From Burkholderia sp. WSM2232 (GTDB lineage: Bacteria; Pseudomonadota; Gammaproteobacteria; Burkholderiales; Burkholderiaceae), in contig NZ_KI421432.1 of the NCBI RefSeq assembly GCF_000472545.1, positions 354,559 through 418,558 on the forward strand: 64,000 nucleotides of DNA, read 5' to 3'. Under the pieces are notes generated by a model. That model was not told where the DNA came from. It saw nothing but the letters and a program-made list of their open reading frames with translations, and did no database searches. The position numbers were made by a program, and so were the translations under genes. Shown here in pieces: positions 40,839 through 50,086 of this stretch (its first letter is position 1; every line of letters starts with the position of its first letter).

Positions 40839-42179
40839 TCAACGGGCCTTCAGCGCGAACAGTTCAGATGCGATCTCTTCGAAGAGAGGCCGGCTGTCGA
40901 CGTCTTCGCTCAGGCAACGATCCCGCAGGCTCGCGAGTTTCGCAGCGCCGTCTGACTGCGCAAACGCATCGCGCTGATCGCAACGATCCAACAATTCCTC
41001 GATCAGGCAGCCATATGCCCTCACTTCGAGGCGCTCCAGCGCGGTGCGCGATGCGCGATCGCGCGTCGAATAGAACGACGCTGCGCCGAAGTCCCCTAAC
41101 AATACACGTGCCTGGCCGTCGTACAGAATGTTGTGCGCGTACAGGTCGCCGTGCATCACGCCGCGCCGGTGCAAATGACACGCGGCCGATGCAATGCCGT
41201 ATGCCATATCGACAACGTCGGCGGGTACAAAACGCGCGTTTGCGTCGTAAATGTCGCGTGTGCACGATTCGAAGCTCGGCGGTCCGGCCAGATTGCGGTA
41301 CTGCGGGTCGATCAGTTCCATCACCAGCCCGTGCGCGTTGGCCGGGTGGTCCTTCACTCTTCCGGCGACGGCGATCAGGTTCGGGTGATCGCCAGAGCGC
41401 AGGCAAGCCGCCATTTCGCAGTCGGGCAAACCGTCGCTTGTCACGGCGCCCTTGAACAGCTTGAGCGCGACGGGCCGCGTAGCGCTACCGTTCACACGGA
41501 GCTCGGCACGATAGATCACGCCCGAGGCACCCTCGCCCAGCGGCTCGTGCACACGCAAATCGCTCCAGGCAATTCCGGCGAAGGGCGTATCGTGCAGCGC
41601 CGCGGCTTCCAGTGTCTCGCCAAATGGGTTGCCCGCAAAAGCGAGCCAGGCGAGCCGCGGCATGCGCAGGAGCCACGCGGGCAATCCATCCAGTCTGTTC
41701 GCGGCCAGCCGCAGCAACTCGAGGCGCGAACACGCGGCCAGCTCTGCGGGAAGAAAACGCAGACGATTGCCCGCCAGCATCAACTTCTGCAAATGTCTGC
41801 AGTTGCCGATCTCGGGCGGCAGCGCGTCGATCTCGTTGTCCGTGAGAATCAGCCAGCGCAGGCGCGGCGGCAACGCATTTCCCTTCACAGTACGAATGCG
41901 ATTGGCCTTGAATCCGATCATGCTCAATTGCGGACACTGCCCGAGCACTTGCGGCAAGTCCGTGAACGGATTGTTCGACGCAAAGAAAATGCGCAGCTTG
42001 CGTAGTCGCGCGAAGTCGTCGGGCAGCGTCATGAGCGCATTGCCTGAAAGATCGAGCACTTCGAGCGTGTCCGCGAGATCGAGAATCTCGCGTGGAAATT
42101 CGCTTAGCCCGCAAGCAAGCTTGAGATGGCGTGTACCTGTCAGTTGCCCCGCTCGCAGTTGTTCAAGTGTCGTTGTCAC
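40839..42179 (-). CDS. Leucine-rich-repeat protein kinase
   Basis: A 446-residue protein fusing a leucine-rich-repeat array (residues about 15-190; repeats such as LEVLDLSGNALMTLPDDF, LRWLILTDNEIDALPPEI and LQKLMLAGNRLRFLPAEL) to an eukaryote-like protein kinase (about 205-440). Kinase motifs: glycine loop LGEGASGVIYRAE, K240 in VALKLFK, catalytic loop MHGDLYAHNILYD (Arg of HRD replaced by Gly), and D363 in DFGAAS. It has no signal peptide or membrane segment. LRR-kinases of this intracellular type are scarce in bacteria. The start is a GTG at 42179 with a poor ribosome-binding site. It ends about 95 bases before the start of the orphan binding protein gene. Confidence 0.9.
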   Translation of the reverse strand: MTTTLEQLRAGQLTGTRHLKLACGLSEFPREILDLADTLEVLDLSGNALMTLPDDFARLRKLRIFFASNNPFTDLPQVLGQCPQLSMIGFKANRIRTVKGNALPPRLRWLILTDNEIDALPPEIGNCRHLQKLMLAGNRLRFLPAELAACSRLELLRLAANRLDGLPAWLLRMPRLAWLAFAGNPFGETLEAAALHDTPFAGIAWSDLRVHEPLGEGASGVIYRAELRVNGSATRPVALKLFKGAVTSDGLPDCEMAACLRSGDHPNLIAVAGRVKDHPANAHGLVMELIDPQYRNLAGPPSFESCTRDIYDANARFVPADVVDMAYGIASAACHLHRRGVMHGDLYAHNILYDGQARVLLGDFGAASFYSTRDRASRTALERLEVRAYGCLIEELLDRCDQRDAFAQSDGAAKLASLRDRCLSEDVDSRPLFEEIASELFALKAR

Positions 42180-42473
42180 AGTGATAGGAAGATCTCGTGG
42201 GCGCCGCGCATCGTGCTGGAAGCGTCGATTTTACTGAGTCGCGTCGCGCCGCGCTTCTACAGAGTTCGCGACGTCGCGCGATTGCGCGGCGCAGGCTCAC
42301 CGCACTGCGCACAAATCCTTCATACTTGACGGCGAAACAGACAGCAAGATTCGAAGTGCTTGCGCCCGTCGCAACGTTCACACTGAGATCGTCGCCGCAC
42401 TCATTTCGCGGCGCTCGCTCGCGCACCGGACTCGCGCCGCGTGACCTCCACTTCAACCAGCAGGAGCAGACAA

Positions 42474-43079
42474 GTGACTTACGCATACAAGCTGATGGAT
42501 TCTCCAGTCGGCAAATTGAAGCTGGTCGCCCGCGCCGGGCGCTTGACCGCCATTCTGTGGGAGAACGACAAGCCCAATCGCGTACGATTCGGCGGCGAGT
42601 TGCTGCATGCGGATGATCTGCCTGTTCTGTGCGAAGCCGGGCGTCAATTGAACGAATACTTTGCAGGCAAGAGGCAGACGTTCGATCTCGAACTCGACTT
42701 TCAGGGCACCGCGTTCCAGCAAAAGGTATGGGCCGCGCTGTTGACCATTCCATTCGGTCAGACGCGCACTTATGCGCAAATCGCCGCACAGATCGGCAAT
42801 AGCAACGCTGTGCGCGCGGTGGGCGCGGCAAACGGCAGAAACCCGATTTCAATCGTGGCGCCTTGCCACCGCGTGATAGGCGCGTCCGGCGATTTGACGG
42901 GCTTTGCCGGCGGGTTGGCGAACAAGATGCTGTTGTTGTCGCTGGAAGCAGGGCAAACGTCGCTCACAGCAGCGGGTGACGTGCAAGCGCAAGTAAGCGC
43001 ACAAGCCGTCGGAGCCCCTGCAAAACGCGCGCACCGTGCGCCGTCCCCCGGAGTACAGGGTTCGTTGTTCGGCAACTAA
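42474..43079 (+). CDS. ogt: Methylated-DNA-protein-cysteine methyltransferase (Ogt type)
   Basis: A 201-residue DNA-repair protein that transfers alkyl groups from O6-alkylguanine to its own cysteine. The active site PCHRVIG follows NGRNPISIVA, and FQQKVWAALLTIPFGQTRTYAQIAAQIGNSNAVRAVGAANGRNP is the DNA-binding helix-turn-helix with the arginine finger. The start is the GTG at 42474 with AGGAG 7 bases upstream; a GTG 11 codons earlier is possible. The C-terminal tail of about 40 Ala/Gln/Pro-rich residues (ending PGVQGSLFGN) is longer than in E. coli Ogt. The 294-base gap before it, shared with the divergent kinase gene, shows no distinct element. Confidence 0.93.
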   Translation: MTYAYKLMDSPVGKLKLVARAGRLTAILWENDKPNRVRFGGELLHADDLPVLCEAGRQLNEYFAGKRQTFDLELDFQGTAFQQKVWAALLTIPFGQTRTYAQIAAQIGNSNAVRAVGAANGRNPISIVAPCHRVIGASGDLTGFAGGLANKMLLLSLEAGQTSLTAAGDVQAQVSAQAVGAPAKRAHRAPSPGVQGSLFGN

Positions 43080-43109
43080 CGCCTTCGCTGCAGCGCAGCC
43101 CGAAATCGC

Positions 43110-44693
43110 TCAAAAGGTGGCGAAGAAGGCCCGCGCCGCCAGCATGCATGAGCCCGCAACCAACCCGCCATGATATGAACGCAGCACCGCGGATGCGCCG
43201 CCGTCGGCTGCGCCTGCTGCTATCGCCTGTCTCGCCACTGCAGCCTTCGCATTCACAAAGCCGCGCTTGATGGGTGCGAATGAATCGTCGCTTCCGCCAA
43301 CGGGCGAGTCGACATCCAGCACCGCAGTCAATCCCGCCGGCACCCCGGCGTTCAGCCAGTACGCCTGCTCGGCGCGCGCGTTGAAGAAGAACACCATCGG
43401 GTCCGAGCCGCCGCCGCACAGCAGAACCGGCGCCTTCGGCACCCAGTTGCGCAAATCGTTGCGCTTGAAAGCCTGGCGTAGCGGATGCATGGGGTTCGCC
43501 GCGGGCGCCATACCCGGCGTTGCGTTGGGGAACGCGCCGTCGGGATTTGCCGCGGCGTCTTCGAGAAGTGCGCCGCGATAGCGGTTGCGCACGAGATTGC
43601 CCTCGCCGAAGCCGGCTGCGAAAAGCGGGGTCAACACCGCAGGCGTGAGCGACGGCGACGCAGGCGGCGTAACCGGAGCGAATCGCGCAGCGGGCGGTGT
43701 GCTGCTGAAAAGATGCGACGGCGGCAACCTGCCTTGCGAGAACATGGAATCGAGCGATTGCAGGCCTGGGAGCAGTTGCTCGATATCCGGCGCATAGGCG
43801 GCTTCGAAAAACTCAGCCGGTTTGCGATACAGATTCCCGTAGGCGCGCTGATAACCCGTCACGGCCAATGTCGTAAAGAGCGTCGAGCCGAGATTGACCT
43901 GCCCTGCAACGATGGCGTCCGCCGTAGCGGCAAGCGCATACGGACCGGAGCCTGGCGCGGAGGCCGTCACGCTGACGCCTGCCGCCTGCAACGCGCGATG
44001 CGTCGCGAGCGCAACGAAACCGCCTTGCGAATAGCCCGTGACGAACAGCTTGCCGTTTTCGCCAATCGCTGCCCGCGAGCCGTCGCCGCTCAACAAGGCG
44101 CGCGCCGCCCGCAGCGAGTCGATCATTTCCGAGGACTGCTGGTCGGCGTTCAGATAAGGGTGGTAGGGAAGATTCGAACCGGCATAGCCGGCGTAGTTGC
44201 TGGCCGCCACGATGTAGCCGTGCGCGGCGTACATTGCGGCCACGCTCAGGCCCTCGCTCGCGCCGCCGTTCTCCGGGTCGCTACGCGTAACATCCGCGAG
44301 ATCGTACTTGCTGTAGGTGGTGGTGCCGTGCGCATACAGCATCATCGGACGCGGCCCGCTGCAGGTCGGACCGTCGCCCTGCGGGATCATGAGTGCACCG
44401 CTCGCCGTGGCCGCCTCGCCGGCGCCGCCAATGGTCCGGTAGCCGTAATGCACGATCTGCACGCCGCACTCCGGCTTGCCCGCCATTTGCATGAGTTGCT
44501 GCCCCGAGGGACTGGCGGCAAGCAGGTTCGACAGCGCCGCTGCGTCAAGCCGCGAGGTCACCCGATGATCCAGCAGTTGGCCACGCTCGCGGCAGGCTTT
44601 ATCGCATGACGAGTCGGCCTGGGCCGAGGTCGCGATGACCAACGCAACGGATGACAGCAGAACGAGGGTTGCAGCGCGGGCGGGTTTCGGCAT
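43110..44693 (-). CDS. Secreted alpha/beta hydrolase (secretory lipase-like)
   Basis: A 527-residue exported hydrolase. The signal peptide is MPKPARAATLVLLSSVALVIATSAQA, followed by a Cys pair (SSCDKACRERG). PMMLYAHGTTTYSKYD is the oxyanion-hole strand and the nucleophile elbow is FVTGYSQGGFVALATH. The catalytic Asp/His cannot be assigned with certainty; APVLLCGGGSDPMVFF and LRSYHGGLVAGSCM are candidates. The overall plan fits secretory lipases/polyester hydrolases such as PHB- or triacylglycerol-acting enzymes. GGAG precedes the ATG by 5 bases. Gene neighbours give no clue to the substrate. Confidence 0.85.
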   Translation of the reverse strand: MPKPARAATLVLLSSVALVIATSAQADSSCDKACRERGQLLDHRVTSRLDAAALSNLLAASPSGQQLMQMAGKPECGVQIVHYGYRTIGGAGEAATASGALMIPQGDGPTCSGPRPMMLYAHGTTTYSKYDLADVTRSDPENGGASEGLSVAAMYAAHGYIVAASNYAGYAGSNLPYHPYLNADQQSSEMIDSLRAARALLSGDGSRAAIGENGKLFVTGYSQGGFVALATHRALQAAGVSVTASAPGSGPYALAATADAIVAGQVNLGSTLFTTLAVTGYQRAYGNLYRKPAEFFEAAYAPDIEQLLPGLQSLDSMFSQGRLPPSHLFSSTPPAARFAPVTPPASPSLTPAVLTPLFAAGFGEGNLVRNRYRGALLEDAAANPDGAFPNATPGMAPAANPMHPLRQAFKRNDLRNWVPKAPVLLCGGGSDPMVFFFNARAEQAYWLNAGVPAGLTAVLDVDSPVGGSDDSFAPIKRGFVNAKAAVARQAIAAGAADGGASAVLRSYHGGLVAGSCMLAARAFFATF

Positions 44694-44905
44694 GCGGGCT
44701 CCGGGTCAAGGGTCGGCGAGTGGGCGGCTCTTTGCCGTGCGCGGCTGAAGATGCGCGCGCCCACTGCTGGAACCGTAGCATAGGCGCGAGATGGATCGCT
44801 ACGGCGGGCGGCGGCTGGCGTAGCAGGGCGATATTGCTCCCCGCATGGGCCACTCTCCCCCCGGCACCTCCCGCCGCAGCTCAGGTCGCCCTACCGCTTC
44901 CCCCG

Positions 44906-46537
44906 CTACGCCGCCCGCAGCCCGGACACGCCCCAACCATTCTTGCCCGCCCGCCCCACCGCGGCCGCGGCCTCGCGCGTATCCGCCTCCACCTGGAAGG
45001 TGTGAATCGACGCCTCCAGCAGCCTCGCCTGCTCGGTCAAGGTCTGCGCGACTGCGGCGGCCTGCTCGACCAGCGCGGCGTTCTGTTGCGTGACGCTGTC
45101 CATCTGCGAGACCGCGTCGCCGACCTGGTCGATGCCCGCGCTCTGCTCCGCGGCAGCCGCCGCAATATCGCGCATCACGCCCGACAGCTTTGCAATGGCC
45201 TCGCTCGCCGCCTGGATCGTGGTGCCGGTCTTACCGACGAGTTCGACGCCATTCTCCACCCGCCCCGCCGCGCGGCTGATCAGCGCGCGGATCTCTTTCG
45301 CCGCCGACGCGCTGCGCTGCGCCAGCGTGCGGACTTCACCGGCTACCACCGCGAAGCCGCGCCCTTCTTCGCCCGCGCGGGCCGCTTCAACGGCCGCGTT
45401 CAGCGCGAGTATGTTGGTCTGAAACGCAATGCCTTCGATCACCGCAATGATCTCCACCATCTTGTGCGATTCCGTCGATATCTCCTGCATCGTCGTCACC
45501 GCTTCGGCCGCCATCTGCCCGCCATGCATGACGATCTGCTCCGCACTCGCCGTCAGTTGGCTCGCCGTCTGCGCGCTTTCTGAGGTTTGCCGGACCATCG
45601 CGGTCATCTGCTCCATGCTGGCTGCGGTCTCTTCCAGAGACGCGGCCTGGCTTTCGGTGCGCGCGGACAGGTCCGTATTGCCCTGGGCAATCTCGCGTGC
45701 GCCAGTTGCCACTTTGTCCGCGGCCCCGCTGATCTGCACGATGGTGCCCGCCAGCGCATCGCGCATTTGCCGCATGGTGTGCAGAAGGCTGTAGTCGTCG
45801 CCGGAACGCAGCTCTATCGGTATGACGAGGTTGCCCTGGGAGATTTCGCCGGCAACATGCGCCACATAGGCCGGGTCGCCGCCAATGGTGCGTTGAATGC
45901 TGCGATTGGTGAACGCAACGAGCGCGGACACCAGCAGCGCGACGGCGCCGACCACCGCGCCGAGCATGTACAGCGAGCGCCTGAATGCGGCGTCGATATC
46001 GTCGACATACGCCCCTGTCGCGAGGATCCAGTCCCACGGCGCGTAACGCACGACGTAGCCGATTTTCTCGACCGCGGCGGATGGCGGATTGCCCGGATGC
46101 GGGAACACATAGTCGACGAAGCCGCCCTCGGGGGCCTGCGCCACCGTCGCGAAAGTCACGTAATGATGACGGCCATCGGCATCCTCGACGCCCGCGAGAT
46201 CCTTGCCGTTCGTCGCCGGTTTCATCGCGTGCATGATCATGCGCGGCTTCGAATCGAGCACAAGAAAGTAGCCGTCCTCGCCGTAACGTATGTCGCGCAA
46301 ACGTTCGAGCGCCTGCTTGCGGGCCTCGGCCTCGCTGAGCGCGCCGCTTGCCGCGAGCGCCGCATACTGCTTGACGATGCTGAGCCCGACATGACCGACG
46401 TTCACAAGGTCGTTCTTGCGCTCTTCGATGCGGGTCTCGCGCGACAGCCACGCGGCCGACACCGACACGGCGAGCAGCGCGAGCAGACTGACAACCAGCG
46501 GCAACCAGAGCTTCTGCTTGAAATTCAGTCGATGCAT
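44906..46537 (-). CDS. Methyl-accepting chemotaxis protein with single Cache (sCache_2) sensor
   Basis: A 543-residue chemoreceptor. Membrane helix 1 (WLPLVVSLLALLAVSVSAAWL) is followed by a Cache domain: YGEDGYFLVLDSKPRMIMHAMKPATNGKDLAGVEDADGRHHYVTF and KIGYVVRYAPWDWILATGAYVDDID, typical of sCache_2 sensors of small organic acids. Helix 2 and a HAMP-like region precede the signalling hairpin EGIAFQTNILALNAAVEAARAGEEGRGFAVVAGEVRTLAQRS. Unlike the other receptor here, no CheR-type pentapeptide is present at the end (GWGVSGLRAA). The start is the ATG at 46537 with AGGGG upstream. Confidence 0.93.
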   Translation of the reverse strand: MHRLNFKQKLWLPLVVSLLALLAVSVSAAWLSRETRIEERKNDLVNVGHVGLSIVKQYAALAASGALSEAEARKQALERLRDIRYGEDGYFLVLDSKPRMIMHAMKPATNGKDLAGVEDADGRHHYVTFATVAQAPEGGFVDYVFPHPGNPPSAAVEKIGYVVRYAPWDWILATGAYVDDIDAAFRRSLYMLGAVVGAVALLVSALVAFTNRSIQRTIGGDPAYVAHVAGEISQGNLVIPIELRSGDDYSLLHTMRQMRDALAGTIVQISGAADKVATGAREIAQGNTDLSARTESQAASLEETAASMEQMTAMVRQTSESAQTASQLTASAEQIVMHGGQMAAEAVTTMQEISTESHKMVEIIAVIEGIAFQTNILALNAAVEAARAGEEGRGFAVVAGEVRTLAQRSASAAKEIRALISRAAGRVENGVELVGKTGTTIQAASEAIAKLSGVMRDIAAAAAEQSAGIDQVGDAVSQMDSVTQQNAALVEQAAAVAQTLTEQARLLEASIHTFQVEADTREAAAAVGRAGKNGWGVSGLRAA

Positions 46538-47036
46538 GCTCGCGCCCCTGTAAGTCCAGTCAAAGAAAGTCGATAGAGCGCTATGCGAACCGCCGACGGT
46601 TCGAGCTCCGCCGTCGCGCCACACGACTACCTGAGCTATCTATCGGCACAGACGCGGGCGCCCTGCGTAGAGACAAACCCTTTCCTGGCATGGTCGCCAC
46701 TAAAAGCGCGGGATTCCTCGCGTTGGATGACAGCGTGCTGAGGGGGCGCCGCGCATGAAGCGCACCCTTAAGTTCGTGCAGGCGCTGTCGTTTACATGTC
46801 ATGTGGACCGCCACGCATGCGTTGCCACCCGCAGCGCCCCAGTCACACCTCCTGCGCGCGGATCCGCTGCCCTCCGCGGCCGCTGCTTTGGTCCGGCATA
46901 AAACGGCACCGCAATAGTTTCGTCTAAGGGATAACCCGTATAATGCGCAAGTGGTCAGACAACTCCGGCTCGCGCTAGTTGCCACACCGCCGCGCCACCC
47001 GGCGCTTCATCCACAATCGCTCTCCTGCCCAGATCC
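46538..47036. other. Divergent intergenic region with -10 box and operator-like palindrome
   Basis: About 500 bases between a chemoreceptor and an efflux-pump gene. Reading frames here lack start signals. The first about 380 bases show no recognisable element. The end holds a consensus -10 and a near-perfect palindrome (46939-46964). Confidence 0.4.
46939..46964 (+). promoter_or_regulatory. Promoter -10 box with overlapping operator-like site before DHA2 pump
   Basis: TATAAT at 46939-46944 is a perfect -10 hexamer; a convincing -35 is not visible at 17 bases (around AGTTTC), suggesting activation or a weak promoter. Just downstream, AGTGGTCAGACAACT (46950-46964) is an inverted repeat with one mismatched pair around a central A. 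Its position at the expected transcription start suits a repressor. Confidence 0.5.
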
Positions 47037-48599
47037 GTGACTTCCCCTGCCGCTGCTACCGCGCTGCCTTTCCGGAACGCCCTCTTCGCGATGCTCGGCA
47101 TCGGTCTCGTCAACATGCTGGTGGCGCTCGATCAGACGGTCGTCAGTACGGCGCTGCCTTCCATCGTGGCGGAGCTGCACGGCTTCGAGTACTACGCGTG
47201 GATCGCGAGCGCTTACCTGCTGGCTTCAGTGGTAACGGTGCCGGTGTTTGGCCGGCTGGGCGATTACTTCGGCCGCAAGCGCTTCGTGATTGCCGCGGTC
47301 ATCACGTTCACGGTGGCGTCCGTGCTCTGCGGCATCGCCAACGACATGCTGTTTCTGGTGATCGCGCGCGGCTTGCAAGGCGTAGGCGGCGGCATGATGG
47401 TGGGTACCGCGTTTGCCTCGATTCCCGATCTGTTTCCCGACCCGCGCGCTCGCGTGCGCTGGCAAGTGGTGATGGCCGCGGCGTACGGCATCGGCACCGC
47501 GGCAGGACCATCGCTTGGCGGCTGGATGAGCGAGCATCTCGGCTGGCGCTCCACGTTTCTGATCAATCTGCCGGTCGGTGCCGCGGCGCTCTATTTCATC
47601 TGGGTGCATCTGCCGAGTTTTGAGCGTCCGCACGAAGGCGAAGTGAAGATCGACTGGCTCGGCGCGGGACTCGTGGCCGCCGTGCTGGGTGGCCTGCAGG
47701 CTTTGATTGAAGCAGTGCCCAAAGACGGCCTGAGCGCCGGCAACATCGCGCTCGCCGTGTGCGTGGTGATCGGCGCCATTGCGTTGTACCGGTGCGAGAA
47801 GCGCGCCACGCATCCCATCATTCCGCTCGACCTCTTCAAAGACTCGCAACTCGTCACGCTGTTCACGCTCGGCATGCTGTCGGGCTTTGTCATGTTCTCG
47901 CTGATCTTTTTCGCGCCGCTGCTGTTGCAAGGCGGGTTTGGCCTCTCTCCGCAACAGGCGGGGCTGCTCGCCACGCCCATCGCCGCCTGTATCGCGCTTG
48001 GCAGCGTGCTCAACACGCGCATTGTGATTCACATGAAAAAGCCGACGCGCATTCTCTCCATCGGCTTCGGGCTGCTGTTGTTCGCGTCCATTGGCATTGC
48101 GTTCGCCAATGCCGACACGCCGCATCTATGGATCGAATTGCCGATGGCCGCCGTCGGCATCGGCCTCGGCTTCATCCTCAACAATCTGAATGTGTTCGGC
48201 CAGGAGATTGCGGGCCGCGAGCGCTTCGGCATTACTACGGCGCTGCTGCAGTCCACCCGAATGGTGGGCGGCATGTTGGGCACGAGCATCGTGGCGACGG
48301 TCGTGCAGCACCATTACCGCGATGTGGTGACGCGAACCATCAGCGTGCTCGGTGAGCCGGCGGCCTCGCAATGGCGACCCCGCTTCGTCGATTTGCGCAT
48401 TCTGATCGACGAAGCGTCGCGCCAGAAGCTGATCGCGGACATGAAGCCGACCGCGCTCAACACGCTCGCGTTGATCGACACCGCACGCGACGCGCTCGTG
48501 CAGTCCATTCACATCGGCGTGTGGCTGACGGCGGTCGCGGCGCTCGTCGCTGCGTTGCTGGTGCAGCGGATTTCGCACGTGGTGTTCCGCCGCGGCTAG
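47037..48599 (+). CDS. DHA2-family major facilitator efflux pump (EmrB/QacA type)
   Basis: A 520-residue inner-membrane H+ antiporter with 14 predicted helices. Motif D1 LVALDQTVVSTALPSI, motif A GRLGDYFGRKRFV, motif C-like YGIGTAAGPSLGGWMSEHLGWRSTFLINLPVG and the DHA2-specific NLNVFGQEIAGRERFGITTALLQSTRMVGG are present. It exports drugs or other toxic amphiphiles, but the substrate cannot be read from the sequence. The start is the GTG at 47037; a ribosome-binding site is not obvious. It is a single-gene unit with no adjacent regulator of the TetR/MarR type and no EmrA-type membrane fusion partner. Confidence 0.9.
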   Translation: MTSPAAATALPFRNALFAMLGIGLVNMLVALDQTVVSTALPSIVAELHGFEYYAWIASAYLLASVVTVPVFGRLGDYFGRKRFVIAAVITFTVASVLCGIANDMLFLVIARGLQGVGGGMMVGTAFASIPDLFPDPRARVRWQVVMAAAYGIGTAAGPSLGGWMSEHLGWRSTFLINLPVGAAALYFIWVHLPSFERPHEGEVKIDWLGAGLVAAVLGGLQALIEAVPKDGLSAGNIALAVCVVIGAIALYRCEKRATHPIIPLDLFKDSQLVTLFTLGMLSGFVMFSLIFFAPLLLQGGFGLSPQQAGLLATPIAACIALGSVLNTRIVIHMKKPTRILSIGFGLLLFASIGIAFANADTPHLWIELPMAAVGIGLGFILNNLNVFGQEIAGRERFGITTALLQSTRMVGGMLGTSIVATVVQHHYRDVVTRTISVLGEPAASQWRPRFVDLRILIDEASRQKLIADMKPTALNTLALIDTARDALVQSIHIGVWLTAVAALVAALLVQRISHVVFRRG

Positions 48600-48691
48600 C
48601 GCGGCCAGTGGCCGGCCGCGCACTTTCGCGGGGCCGCTGTCGAAGTGACTGAACGCGCGCGAGGTTGCAGCCTCTCGCGCACATCAGCACA

Positions 48692-50041
48692 TTAGCGCAC
48701 GAGGCACGGGCGCTTGTTGTCGAATTTCCAGTTGGGAATCAGGTACTGCATGGCGACGCCGTCGTCGCGTGCGCCAAGGCCGTGCTGCTGATAGAGCGCG
48801 TGCGCCTTCTCAATCTCGTCCATATCCAGTTCCACGCCGAGGCCGGGCTTCTGCGGCACCTTCACCTTGCCGCCGACAATCCGCAACGGCTCGCGCGTCA
48901 AACGCTGGCCGTCCTGCCAGATCCAGTGAGTGTCGATTGCGGTGATCTTGCCGGGCGCGGCAGCCGCGACGTGGGTGAACATGGCAAGCGAAATGTCGAA
49001 GTGATTGTTCGAATGAGAGCCCCACGTGAGCCCCCAGTCATTGCACATCTGCGCGACGCGCACCGAGCCCTGCATGGTCCAGAAGTGCGGATCGGCAAGC
49101 GGAATGTCCACGGATTGCAACTGAATCGCGTGGCCCATCTGACGCCAGTCGGTGGCGATCATGTTGGTCGCCGTTGGCAAGCCCGTTGCGCGGCGGAATT
49201 CCGCCATGACCTCGCGGCCCGAATAACCGTTTTCGGCGCCACACGGGTCTTCCGCATAGGCGAGCACGTCATGCTTGCCGCGGCACAGGCGCACGGCTTC
49301 CGCGAGTGACCATGCGCCGTTCGGGTCCAGTGTCACGCGTGCATTGGGAAAACGTTCGGCGAGCGCAGTCACCGCTTCGATTTCCGCGTCGCCGGACAGC
49401 ACACCGCCCTTCAGCTTGAAGTCGTTGAAACCGTAGCGGGCCTGCGCGGCTTCGGCGAGGCGAACCACCGCTTGGGGCGTCAGGGCTTCTTCGGTGCGCA
49501 CGCGGTCCCAGTCGTCGCGTCCGTCGGCGCCGCTCGCGTACGGCAAGTCCGTCTTGTTGCGGTCGCCGATATAGAACAGGTAACCGAGCATCTCCACTTC
49601 GTCGCGTTGCTGGCCCTCGCCAAGCAGTGCCGCGACGGGCACGCCGAGATGCTGGCCAAGCAGATCAAGTAACGCCGCTTCGAGCGCGGTTACCGCGTGA
49701 ATCGTGGTGCGCAGGTCGAACGTCTGCAGGCCTCGGCCGCCGGCATCGCGGTCCGCGAACTGCGTGCGCACTTTGTTCAGGATAGCTTGCAAGTTGCCGA
49801 TAGACTGGCCGACAACGAACGGACGCGCGTCGTCGATCGTCTTGCGGATATTCTCGCCGCCCGGCACTTCGCCAACGCCGATGTGCCCCGCGCTATCGCG
49901 CAGAATCACAACATTGCGTGTGAAGAACGGACCGTGCGCGCCGCTCAGATTCAACAACATGCTGTCGCGGCCCGCAACGGGCACGACGCGCAGTTCGGTG
50001 ACGGTGGGCGTATCGTTCGGATTGGAAGGTTTCGTGGACAT
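48692..50041 (-). CDS. gudD: Glucarate dehydratase
   Basis: A 449-residue enolase-superfamily enzyme that dehydrates D-glucarate (and L-idarate) to 5-keto-4-deoxy-D-glucarate. The N-terminal PTVTELRVVPVAGRDSMLLNLSGAHGPFFTRNVVI is characteristic. GFNDFKLKGGVL holds the catalytic Lys pair (K-x-K), ARVTLDPNGAWSL and YAEDPCG are the metal ligands (Asp, Glu), and THWIWQDGQ and GLTWGSHSNNHFDIS supply the catalytic His. The sequence is full length. It is 45 bases downstream of a glucarate/galactarate-type transporter gene in the same operon. The next pathway enzyme is not encoded in the window. Confidence 0.96.
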   Translation of the reverse strand: MSTKPSNPNDTPTVTELRVVPVAGRDSMLLNLSGAHGPFFTRNVVILRDSAGHIGVGEVPGGENIRKTIDDARPFVVGQSIGNLQAILNKVRTQFADRDAGGRGLQTFDLRTTIHAVTALEAALLDLLGQHLGVPVAALLGEGQQRDEVEMLGYLFYIGDRNKTDLPYASGADGRDDWDRVRTEEALTPQAVVRLAEAAQARYGFNDFKLKGGVLSGDAEIEAVTALAERFPNARVTLDPNGAWSLAEAVRLCRGKHDVLAYAEDPCGAENGYSGREVMAEFRRATGLPTATNMIATDWRQMGHAIQLQSVDIPLADPHFWTMQGSVRVAQMCNDWGLTWGSHSNNHFDISLAMFTHVAAAAPGKITAIDTHWIWQDGQRLTREPLRIVGGKVKVPQKPGLGVELDMDEIEKAHALYQQHGLGARDDGVAMQYLIPNWKFDNKRPCLVR

Positions 50042-50086
50042 GTGAACTGGACGAGGAGAGTGAGTGGGCCTGACGATGACAAGCGC

